Positions 38,524 through 46,900 of a stretch of DNA of 64,000 nt are shown in pieces. Location: NCBI RefSeq assembly GCF_014495845.1, contig NZ_CP061080.1:2717001-2781000 (forward strand). Direction: 5' to 3'. The notes beneath the pieces are model-generated. The model ran no database searches. It worked only from the letters and a program-made list of their open reading frames with translations, and was not told the origin of the DNA. Position 1 is the first letter of the stretch, and each line of letters begins with the position of its first letter. The stretch comes from Aquibium microcysteis (GTDB lineage: Bacteria; Pseudomonadota; Alphaproteobacteria; Rhizobiales; Rhizobiaceae). The position numbers and the translations under genes are program-made.

Positions 38524-39627
38524 TCAGGTGATCGATCCGACCACGCCCTCGAGCAGGTAGTTCATGCCGTCGAGCACCGGGTCGTAATTGTCCATCGATC
38601 CTTCGATGACCAGCTTGCCGGTGTTGTCCTTGAGCGGGCCGACATAGATCGGCTTGCCGCCCTTCAGCGCCTCGATGGCCGCCTCGCCGGCCTTGACGGC
38701 TTCCGGCGTCGCACCCGCGCCGAAGGCCGTGTTGCGCAGCATGTCGTTGTGATAGCCGCCGGCGATGAAGTTCGGCAGCGCCTCGCCCTTGGCCAGGGCG
38801 TCGGCATAGATCTTGTAGATCGTCTCCCACTTGTACTCTGCGCCGGTGATGAAGCCCTTCGGCGCGAGCGGCGCCTGGCTGGCATTGTGGCCGCAGCTCT
38901 TGACACCGCGCGTCTCGGCGGTCTCGACCACGACCTTCGGCCCGTCGACGTGGCAGGTGATGACGTCGCAGCCGGCGTCGATCAGCGCGTTGGCGGCCTC
39001 CGCCTCGCGCACCGGCATCGACCACTCGCCGGTGAAGATGACCTGCACGGTCGCCGCCGGGTTCACGCTCTTCGCGCCGAGCAGCACCGAGTTGATGTTG
39101 GACAGCACCGACGGGATCGGCTTGGCCGCCACGAAGCCGATCTTGTTCGACGTCGTCGACAGGCCGGCCGCCACGCCGTTCACGTAGTGCGCCTGGTTGA
39201 GGTAGCAGAAATAGCTGCCGGCATTCGTGGGATCGGTCTTTTCGTTCCAGAGCGGCGCGGCGTGGCGGAACTGCACGTTCGGATACTTCTTGGCGGTTTC
39301 GACCACGAACGGATTGTAGTAGCCGAAGGAGGTGGCGAGCACGAGATTGGCGCCGTCGAGGTTGATCATCGATTCCATCGACTGGGCGACGGCGTCCGTC
39401 TCCGGCACCTTTTCCTCCTCGATGACGGTCACGCCCGGCACCTGCTTGAGGATGTCCATGGCGACCGCATGGGCCTGGTTCCAGCCGAAATCGTCACGTG
39501 GACCGACATACACCGCGCCGAGCACGATCGGCGTCTGGGCGCGGGCGAGACCGAAAGGCAGAGCGCTCGCGGCCAGGCCGGCAGCGCCGGCCTTGAGCAG
39601 GGAACGACGGGAAAGCATCGACGTCAT
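38524..39627 (-). CDS. BMP-family substrate-binding protein (Tat-exported)
   Basis: 367 residues. A Tat-type signal MLSRRSLLKAGAAGLAASAL (about 4-23) is cut near residue 31 (LARA|QT). The BMP/PnrA-like periplasmic domain begins IVLGAVYVGPRDDFGWNQAH; VIEEEKVPETD, GANLVLATSFGY and GEWSMPVREAEAANALIDAG are typical. No lipobox Cys, so soluble periplasmic. Delivers its ligand to the two permeases. BMP proteins usually bind nucleosides or purines; the operon enzymes suggest a biuret-, triuret- or ureide-like compound here (inference). ATG 39627 has GGAG about 8 bases upstream. Confidence 0.88.
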   Translation of the reverse strand: MTSMLSRRSLLKAGAAGLAASALPFGLARAQTPIVLGAVYVGPRDDFGWNQAHAVAMDILKQVPGVTVIEEEKVPETDAVAQSMESMINLDGANLVLATSFGYYNPFVVETAKKYPNVQFRHAAPLWNEKTDPTNAGSYFCYLNQAHYVNGVAAGLSTTSNKIGFVAAKPIPSVLSNINSVLLGAKSVNPAATVQVIFTGEWSMPVREAEAANALIDAGCDVITCHVDGPKVVVETAETRGVKSCGHNASQAPLAPKGFITGAEYKWETIYKIYADALAKGEALPNFIAGGYHNDMLRNTAFGAGATPEAVKAGEAAIEALKGGKPIYVGPLKDNTGKLVIEGSMDNYDPVLDGMNYLLEGVVGSIT

Positions 39628-39705
39628 GAGAGGCTCCAGGGGTTGAGAGGGAGGTTGCAGGGACGGCGGCAAGGCGCCGGATTGCGAGGGTCGGGACGAC
39701 CGGCA

Positions 39706-41538
39706 TCAGACCGCATGGGCGCGCACCTCCACGGGCTGCGGCCGGTCCCGGTCGCGGAGGTAGCCGCGCCAGCCGCCGAAGTGCGAGATGTCGCGCGCGC
39801 CTTCGAGGCCCCAGGGCTCGCAGAGGAAGCCCTTGACCAGGCTGCCGTCGTCGAGCGCCACGCTGCCGATCGAAAGCGGTGAGGGAATGCCGGCCATGAA
39901 GTCGCCGAAGGCCGCACGCGGCAGCGCCCAGACCTCGACCTCGATCGCGGTCCCGCCGCCGCGCTTGCGCACCATGCCCGGCCGGAAGGGAGGCCCGCCT
40001 GCCAGCGCGTGCAGCGCATATTCGGGCGCAGTGCGGCAGGCCTTGAGGAAGCGTGCGCCGCGCGACGTGAGTTCGGGATTGAGCGGCAGGCCGGACATGT
40101 GCGCGCCGCAGACCGCGATCGCGATGTCGTCGGCCTCGGCGACGTCTGCCGCCGCCCGGCTGACCGATCGGGGCCAGCCCGTCGCGCCGAGCGGCCCGGC
40201 TTCGACCGCCAGGGCCACCGAAGCCGCGCGATGGTCCTCGCCCCTGCGCGCCAGCACGGTGAGGCTGCCCGGTCGCCCGTCCGTACGCAGCCCCGTCGGA
40301 ACGGCGATGCCGCAGAGGTCGAGCAGGTTGACGAAATTGGTGTAGGTTCCGAGCATCGAGTTGGGACCGATCGGATCGGCCGCGATCTCGGCCAGCGTCA
40401 CGACCGTCGGGATGGTCGGCACGCAGAGCAGGTCCACGTCCTCCATCAGGTCCTCGCAGCGCCGCGCCAGCGCCTTCAGCCGGTAGAGGCCTTCGAAGGC
40501 GTCGACGGCGCTGAGTTTCAGCCCCGGCTCGAGGACGGCGCGCGTCGTCGGGTGCAGCGTCCCGGGCGCATCCACGAGCCGGGGGCCGACGGCCGCCACG
40601 CGCTCGGCGAGCCACGCGCCCTCGTAGAGCATGCGCGCAACCGCATAGAAGGGCTCGAAGTCGATCTCCGTCACCGATGCGCCCGCCGTCCGCAGCCGGA
40701 CGACCGTGCTGCTGAAATGCTCCGCCTGTGCGACGTCGCCGAAGGTCGCGAGCGTCGCCTCGTCGGGGATGCCGATGCGGATCCCCGCATGCATGGCGGT
40801 CAGCGGGCGGATCGGCACCGGCCGGGAATAGGCGTCTTCGACATCGTAGGCGGCGGTCACCCCCAGGATCTCGTAGGATTCGGCGACCGTCATCGCGAAG
40901 ATCGAGATCGTGTCGAGCGTCCGGCAGGCCGGCACGACGCCGCTGGACGACAGGGCTCCGAGGGTCGGCTTCAGTCCGACGATGTTGTTGAGGGCGGCGG
41001 GCACGCGGCCAGACCCCGCGGTATCGGTGCCGAGCGAGAAGGCCGCGATGCTGCGCGCCACCGCGACGGCGGAGCCCGACGAGGAGCCGCCCGGCACGAG
41101 GTCCGGGTCGATCGCGTTGCGCGGCACCGGATAGGGGGACCGCACCCCGACGAGGCCGGTCGCGAACTGGTCGAGATTGGCCTTTCCGATCAGGATCGCG
41201 CCGGCCTCGATCAGCCGCGACACCACGAAGGCGGTCGCCTGCGGCACGTAGGCGAAGTCCGGGCAGGCGGCGGTCGTCTCGACGCCCGCCACGTCGATGT
41301 TGTCCTTCACGACGAAGGGGATCCCCCAGAGCGGGCGGCCGTCGGGCGCGCCGAGCGCACGGGCGGCACGGAGCGCCTGCTCGCGCATCTCGAGGATCAG
41401 GATGCCCGGATCGCCTGCGGTATCGAGCCGTCGAAACGCCTCGGCGACGACGGCTTCCGGCGAGATGCCCCCTTCATAGGCGCGCCGGAGGTCGGCGAGC
41501 GTGAAGGGCAGGCTTTCGATGGCCGGTCCCGGCGCCAT
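39706..41538 (-). CDS. atzF: Allophanate hydrolase (AtzF-like)
   Basis: 610 residues, the length of AtzF (about 605). The N-terminal amidase-signature domain (1-~440) has the Lys78 / Ser152 / Ser176 triad in FVVKDNID, PGGSSSGSA and DTAGSGR. The spacings of 74 and 98 residues equal those of Lys91/Ser165/Ser189 in Pseudomonas ADP AtzF. The C-terminal ~150-residue allophanate-hydrolase domain carries VCGAHMSGLPLNPEL and ends with a GGWRGYL block. It hydrolyses allophanate to CO2 and two NH3, the last step of biuret or urea-carboxylase pathways; no urea carboxylase is in the window. First gene of the operon, divergent from lysR. Confidence 0.93.
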   Translation of the reverse strand: MAPGPAIESLPFTLADLRRAYEGGISPEAVVAEAFRRLDTAGDPGILILEMREQALRAARALGAPDGRPLWGIPFVVKDNIDVAGVETTAACPDFAYVPQATAFVVSRLIEAGAILIGKANLDQFATGLVGVRSPYPVPRNAIDPDLVPGGSSSGSAVAVARSIAAFSLGTDTAGSGRVPAALNNIVGLKPTLGALSSSGVVPACRTLDTISIFAMTVAESYEILGVTAAYDVEDAYSRPVPIRPLTAMHAGIRIGIPDEATLATFGDVAQAEHFSSTVVRLRTAGASVTEIDFEPFYAVARMLYEGAWLAERVAAVGPRLVDAPGTLHPTTRAVLEPGLKLSAVDAFEGLYRLKALARRCEDLMEDVDLLCVPTIPTVVTLAEIAADPIGPNSMLGTYTNFVNLLDLCGIAVPTGLRTDGRPGSLTVLARRGEDHRAASVALAVEAGPLGATGWPRSVSRAAADVAEADDIAIAVCGAHMSGLPLNPELTSRGARFLKACRTAPEYALHALAGGPPFRPGMVRKRGGGTAIEVEVWALPRAAFGDFMAGIPSPLSIGSVALDDGSLVKGFLCEPWGLEGARDISHFGGWRGYLRDRDRPQPVEVRAHAV

Positions 41539-41653
41539 GTCAGCTCCGGCCCGCGAGAAGGCGGGCGGTCGGCATGCCGACGCTGCGGAAAGCGGGGGAT
41601 CGAAGGAACATCGCGGCGCCTCGGAATGCTCGAAACTTGCTGCCCAAGACGTT

Positions 41654-41680
41654 GCAGATTTCCCCGTTCGCGAAAATTGC
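41654..41680. promoter_or_regulatory. LysR-type T-N11-A dyad between lysR and the atzF-like gene
   Basis: GCAGATTT-CCCCGTTCGCG-AAAATTGC: an imperfect dyad (8 of 13 paired) containing the exact TTT-N11-AAA core of LysR-type boxes, 116 bases from the atzF-like start and 58 bases from the lysR start. AT-rich TATAAATTC at 41681-41689 could be a promoter element. Confidence 0.5.
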
Positions 41681-41737
41681 TATAAATTCACCAACCCGGT
41701 GCAAATCCGGCACCAGTGGCGACGAGCGAGGGAAAAC

Positions 41738-42649
41738 ATGAAACATCTTCAGACGTTTCGGCTGATCGAGGCGGTTGCGCGGGCAGGCTCGATGCGCAAG
41801 GCGGCGGAAGACATGAACATCACGGCCTCGGCGCTGAACCGCCGCATCAACGGCTTCGAGGACGAGTTCGGCGCCGAACTCTTCGAACGCCTGCCGGGAG
41901 GCGTTCGTCTCAATCCGGCCGGCGAGCTCCTGCTGCACCATTACCGCGCGACGCTGTCCGACCTGTCACGGGTGCAGGGCCAGGTGGCCGACCTGTCGGG
42001 CGAGCGGCGCGGCCATGTCTCGATCGCCTGTTCGCAGGCGCTGCTGCCCTATTTCCTGCCGCAGCAGATCGCCCGCTACCGCCGCGACCATCCGGGGGTG
42101 ACCTTCACCGTCAACATCCGCGACCGCTCGCAGGCGGAGCAGGAATTGGCGAGCTATTCGAGCGATCTCGCCCTCGTCTTCGAGCCGGTCTACCTCGTCG
42201 ATTTCGAGGTGATCCAGGCTGTTCCGCAGGCGGTCAACGTGGTGATGACGCCCGACCATCCGCTGGCCCGCAAACCCGAGTTGCGGCTGCGCGACTGCCT
42301 CGACACGCGCCACGTCGCCCCGTCGCCGAAATACGGCGTGCGTCACCTGCTCGACTTCGCCGCGCGGCGGGGAACGCGCCGGGTCTCGCCGGTGGTCGAG
42401 ACCGAAAGCTTCGAGCTGATCCGCCACTACGTACTGCACGAGAAGGTGATCGGCTTTCAGATCCCCATCGGCCTGCGTGATCCGGGCGACGGATCGCTGC
42501 TGTTCCGCCCGATCTCCGAGCGGGATCTGCAGCCCGGCAACCTGATCCTCGGCCAGATGCGCGGCCGCACCCTTCCGGTCGCGTCCGCCCGCTTCGCCAT
42601 GCAGCTCGCAACGGCGCTCAAGGATGCGACCGGCGCAGCCATGCAGTGA
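41738..42649 (+). CDS. LysR-family transcriptional regulator of the biuret/allophanate operon
   Basis: 303 residues. An N-terminal winged HTH (about 1-60: GSMRKAAEDMNITASALNRR) and a LysR substrate-binding domain (about 90-295). Divergent from the atzF-like gene across 199 bases, the standard layout for a LysR regulator of its neighbour. ATG 41738 follows GAGGGAAAAC. The C-terminal domain presumably senses a pathway intermediate such as biuret or allophanate, or nitrogen status; not deducible. Confidence 0.9.
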   Translation: MKHLQTFRLIEAVARAGSMRKAAEDMNITASALNRRINGFEDEFGAELFERLPGGVRLNPAGELLLHHYRATLSDLSRVQGQVADLSGERRGHVSIACSQALLPYFLPQQIARYRRDHPGVTFTVNIRDRSQAEQELASYSSDLALVFEPVYLVDFEVIQAVPQAVNVVMTPDHPLARKPELRLRDCLDTRHVAPSPKYGVRHLLDFAARRGTRRVSPVVETESFELIRHYVLHEKVIGFQIPIGLRDPGDGSLLFRPISERDLQPGNLILGQMRGRTLPVASARFAMQLATALKDATGAAMQ

Positions 42650-42719
42650 GACCACCCGCCGCGCACGATCGCCGGTCGCGTCGGTGCCGCAGCGCTGCGG
42701 GTTCCGGGCCTGTCCCGGC

Positions 42720-43181
42720 TCAGGCGCCGAAGCGCATGTTGCGGACGGCGGACTTGCGGTCGCCTTGCGCGCGGTCGCGCCTGAAGATGGCCAGCCGGCC
42801 CGGGTTGCGCGCGCGGGCCTGCCGGATCAGGGGCAGGACGTCGCGGCGGTCGGGGCAGAAGACGATGGTGCACGCCACCACGTCGGCCAGATCGTCGGCG
42901 ACCGACGAGAGCTCGCCCTCGTCCCTCAGCCACCGGTCGCCGATCTCGCGTGACGTCAGGAGCCATCCGCAGTAGCCGGCGAACCGGCCATCGCGCGTGA
43001 GACAGACGTGATGGCGCCGCTCGAGCTGCTGCTGCAGGGCCCGCACCAGAACGCGGCTGCGAAACTCGGAGAAGGGTCTGGTGGCGCTCAGGAAGGCGAC
43101 GAGCAGGCCGAGCGACTCGTGCGTCGGCCGAAGCTGCCTGATCTCGAAGGCGCCGCCCGGCGCATCCTGTCCCGCGCTCAC
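42720..43181 (-). CDS. Small protein resembling HlyC-type/GNAT-like acyltransferases
   Basis: 153 residues, GTG start overlapping the IalB-like stop (GTGA). The middle pattern CLTRDGRFAGYCGWLLTSRE near 75-94 resembles the HlyC/CyaC toxin-acyltransferase core (RDDYPVAYCSWANLS). The spacing to the flanking helices also fits loosely. The catalytic His of HlyC (in SPLHRNW) is not evident; the aligned stretch reads TRPFSEF. The Asp strand (FIDW) reads VACTIVF. So it may be an inactive relative, another GNAT-like family, or a coincidental match. Location beside an autotransporter rather than an RTX toxin is unusual. Confidence 0.4.
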   Translation of the reverse strand: MSAGQDAPGGAFEIRQLRPTHESLGLLVAFLSATRPFSEFRSRVLVRALQQQLERRHHVCLTRDGRFAGYCGWLLTSREIGDRWLRDEGELSSVADDLADVVACTIVFCPDRRDVLPLIRQARARNPGRLAIFRRDRAQGDRKSAVRNMRFGA

Positions 43182-43882
43182 CTGGCGTCTCCGTCCGCAC
43201 GCAGATCCTCGATCGCCGCCGCCAGCCCCCGGGTGCTGATCGGCAGGCGAAGCGTCTGTCCGTCGGCGAGGGAGATGGTCACCGCAAGGCCGGGCACGGT
43301 CTTCAATCCGTTCACCAGATCGTCGGGAAGCCGGATGCTCGCGACGCAGTTGTTGGCGTTGCAGCCCTGATAGGGCAGCATGACCGGATCGGGCAAGCCG
43401 GCATCGATACGCAGGCCGCGGGCCAGGACGACGTTCTTCGGCGTCTGCCAGATGCTCGTCAGCGACCGGCCTTCTTTGACGATCCGCCAGGACAGAAGCA
43501 GGGACCGCGTCTCCTTGTGAAGAAGGGTCTGGACGATCGAACAGGCTCGCACCCCGTCCTCCCGCGTCAGGCACGAATGGCGCCAGTCGCCATGGCTGCG
43601 CTGGTCGCTGACCGCGACGCGCCGATGGGTAGCGGCGTCTCCCACCGGACCGGGTGGCGATCCGTCGGAGGGCGCCGCGACCGGTGGAGATGGGGTCACC
43701 GACGGTGCCGGCACCACGCGCGCGTCGACGGTCGTGCCGTCCCACGCGCGGAATGCCGCATAGGTCCCGAGGCACGCCAGGACCGTCAGGACGACGAGCG
43801 ACGCGATCCGGGTGGATCCGGTTTGTCGCCGCAACGTTTCGGCCACGTACCGCATCCCGTTCTGTTCCGTGCCGACAGGCAT
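43178..43882 (-). CDS. IalB-family (invasion associated locus B) membrane-anchored protein
   Basis: 234 residues: a short cytoplasmic N-terminus, one membrane segment (about 27-46, ASLVVLTVLACLGTYAAF), a Pro/Ser-rich spacer (about 58-80) and an IalB-like periplasmic domain. Four conserved-type cysteines occur in HSCLTREDGVRACSIVQ and in GCNANNC. IalB proteins are named from Bartonella invasion and are common in free-living alphaproteobacteria; their biochemical role is unknown. It is followed with overlap by the HlyC-like gene and separated from the autotransporter by a strong hairpin, so it is probably its own unit. Confidence 0.7.
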   Translation of the reverse strand: MPVGTEQNGMRYVAETLRRQTGSTRIASLVVLTVLACLGTYAAFRAWDGTTVDARVVPAPSVTPSPPVAAPSDGSPPGPVGDAATHRRVAVSDQRSHGDWRHSCLTREDGVRACSIVQTLLHKETRSLLLSWRIVKEGRSLTSIWQTPKNVVLARGLRIDAGLPDPVMLPYQGCNANNCVASIRLPDDLVNGLKTVPGLAVTISLADGQTLRLPISTRGLAAAIEDLRADGDAR

Positions 43883-43914
43883 CGCGCCGTCCCCCGACAG
43901 GATCCGAAATCAAC

Positions 43915-43942
43915 GGGGGCCGGTCGCGGACGACCGGCCCCC
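43915..43942 (-). terminator. Terminator of the autotransporter gene
   Basis: A perfect 12-base stem (GGGGGCCGGTCG / CGACCGGCCCCC) with a 4-base loop starts 23 bases past the autotransporter stop. A short ATTTC follows on the minus strand. It lies just before the IalB-like start. Confidence 0.7.
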
Positions 43943-43964
43943 CGACCTGGTTCGAACCTGCGGA

Positions 43965-46900
43965 TCAGAAGTTGACGCGCAGGCCGGCATTCGCGCCGTA
44001 GGACTGGTAGTCGCTTCCGAACTGCCCGGTGCCGGAGATGAAGCCGGACCAGCCGCTGTTCGCGCTCTTGAAGGTGAGCGTGCCCGTCACCTCGCCGAAA
44101 ACGCCGTCGAGCCCGTCGGTGAAGGTCGCCGTCGTGACCCCGTCCGACACGGTGACCGTGTTGTCGTCGCCGAACTCGTTCCAGATCCGGCCGAGCAGCG
44201 CGGCTTCGGTGATGATGCCACCGGCGGAGGCGAACTGCGCGCCCACCCGGACGCCCGCGCCGAGTCGGGCGCTCGAGCCGTCGTCGAAGGAGACCGAGTG
44301 CCCTGCCGCCGCGACGTCGTCGACCGAGGTGTGGACATAGGCGCCCGAGACCAGCGGCTCGATGAAAGCCGTCCCCCGCGCCATGCGGTAGCCGATATTG
44401 CCGTAGACGCCGTAGTTGAAGACGTCGGCGTCGACGTCCATCGCACCGAAGCGATAGTCGGCGTTGAGGAAGTCTGCCTTCGCCGTCAGGTCCGCGTAGA
44501 AGGCGCCGTCGTTGTAGGCACCATAGGCGCCGACGGTGCCGCCGCTGTAGTCGACCGAGGAGCCGTCCGACGCGAAGTCCATGTCGGAACCGACATAGCC
44601 GCCGAACACGCCGAACCGGAAGAAGCCGTCGCCGGGAATGAAATCGGCGCCTGCCAGCACGCTGTAGGTGCTCTGGTCGGACGATCCGTCGACCCCCACG
44701 CCGCCGATGGTCAGTTCGCGGTCGCGCTCCGTCCAGCGGCCGCCGACCTTGCCCCAGATGCCGCCGTCGGGCGACGACGCCGCAGCCGGGGGCGCCATCT
44801 CCACGACGTCCGCGCCGCCGCCGCCCGACTGGCCGAACTGCCCGCCGTAGATGTGGTCTTCGACCGTCGCCACGGTGTCGTAGAAGATCTGTTGCGCGCC
44901 CGTGACGATGGCCGGTGCGTTCTGCGCGCCCGGACCCCAGTCGTTGACGAGTTCGTAGTCGTCGTCACCGGCATCGTGCTGGATGAACCAGGCGAGGAAG
45001 CCGTCCTGGATGTAGTCCTCGCCGGCGATCTCATAATAATCGTCGGAGAGGCTGGAAATGAAGAAGGCGTCGTCGGACGGTTCGGAGGTGTTGTTCTGAT
45101 ATTCGACGACGTCGATTTCGGTGCCGTAGGTGCCGAGCCCAGTCCCCTGCGCTCGGCGGATGACGACGCCGGTCTCGCCGCTGATGTCGCCGTCGACCAC
45201 GAGCCGGTCGCTGGCGGCATCGTCGAAGTCGACGTCGACGGCGAGCAGGCCGCCGCCATAGGTCGGGACGAAATTCTCGCCGATCATCGAAAGGCTGCCG
45301 CCCAGGTAGTCGCCGAGGATCGTCGTCTGGTCGCCGTCGGTGCCGTCGGCCATGCTGACGATCCCGGAATTCGCAAACACGTCGACGTCGAAGGACGTCG
45401 ATTCGCTCGCGTCGTCGTCGAAGGCGGTCTGGATCCAGCCGCCGTTCATGATCACGTCGTTGCCCGACGCCCCGTCGATGTCGGTCTCGCCGGTGACGAA
45501 CCAGGCGCCGGCATTGACGATCGAATTGCCGACCTTGTCGTCGTCAGCATTCACGAAGTCGTTGGCGCCGCTCATCTGGACCCGACCCACCAGGAGGCTG
45601 GTGGCGTCGTTCTGCAGCGAGCCGGCCCCGTCGCTGGTCTCGACGATCAGATCCTCGGCCGCATCCGCGTAGTCCTCCATTGCGGACGCGTCGAGCGGTT
45701 GCCCGCCCAGGACGAAGCTCTGGAAGTTCGTGACGTCGGCCCACAGAGCGACCGAATCGAAAGTCGAGGCAGGTACTTCCGTCGGATCCGGAGAACTCCA
45801 GGAGCTGTAGAGGAAGTGCGGCAGGTCGCGGCTCGCGATGATGCCTCCCTCGATGTTGCGGATCTCTGCGGCCGCCTCGGAGGTGGTGCCCACCTTGCCG
45901 GTGTCGGTGCCCGAGATTTCGATGACCGGTTCGTCCGTGTCGCCGTCGCCGATGATCAGGCCCGTCGACGAGACGAAGACGGTGCCCGCGTCGTCCACCG
46001 CAATGGCGCGGTCGCCGGCGAGGATCCAGCCGTCATTGCCGATGGCAACGGTGCCGCCATAGGTGCCGTCGCTGTCGACCTCACCGATCTGGATCGCGTC
46101 GCCCCAGAGGCCCTGGATGAGGCCGCCGTCGCCGTTGGTGACGAGAACGCCGCCGCGCCAGATGTCTTCCGCCTCGATGCCGTTCTCGCGGCCGAAGATC
46201 GTGCCGATACCGTTGTTGACGATGACGTTGCCGTCGATGTCCCACAGATCGATCGCGTTCTCGCCGCCCCAGACCAGACCGCCCTGCTCGGGGTTCTCCG
46301 TCGTGGAACCGTTGTTCAGCTGGAAGGCCGCGTAGAAGTCGGTTTCCTCACCGTCGACGAACAGGCCGTCGAGGCCCGAGACCTCGATCGCGTGATCGGT
46401 GATGCCGACGATCAGGCCGCTGCCGTTCTCGATGCCGACGGCACCGCCATCGTCGCCTGCGCCGTCGATCTCGATGCCGTGCTCGTCGCCCCAGATGCCG
46501 GTCGTGAAGCTCGTCCCGGCGAGCTGGCCGCTCGGGAAGAAGCCGCTGACGGCGGGATTGAGCCCGCCGAGGCTGATGCTGCTGCCGGACCAGTTGTAGG
46601 TATTGCGGTTGTCGATGGAGATGTCGGTATCCGCATCCGTGATCTGGATACCGCTGCCGCCGACGCCGTAGATCAGGCCGCCGCTGTAGTCGACGAGGCC
46701 GGACGTGTAGCCGTTGTTGTTGATGACGACGTCGCCATTCTGGACGTTGTTGATGTCGATGCCGTTCGCGCTGCCCACGAGGACGCCGCCGCCGAGGGTT
46801 AGCGGCTCGTCACCGGTGCCGGCACGGCCGCGATTGCTGATCGTCACGCCATCGGCACCCGATACGAGGTCCAGGTTCACACCGTCGCCGGCGAGACCCG

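Noticed and set aside
42720..43181. A definite toxin-activating acyltransferase
   Set aside because: No RTX toxin or type I secretion genes nearby and the catalytic His/Asp of HlyC are not visible; reported only as a weak resemblance.
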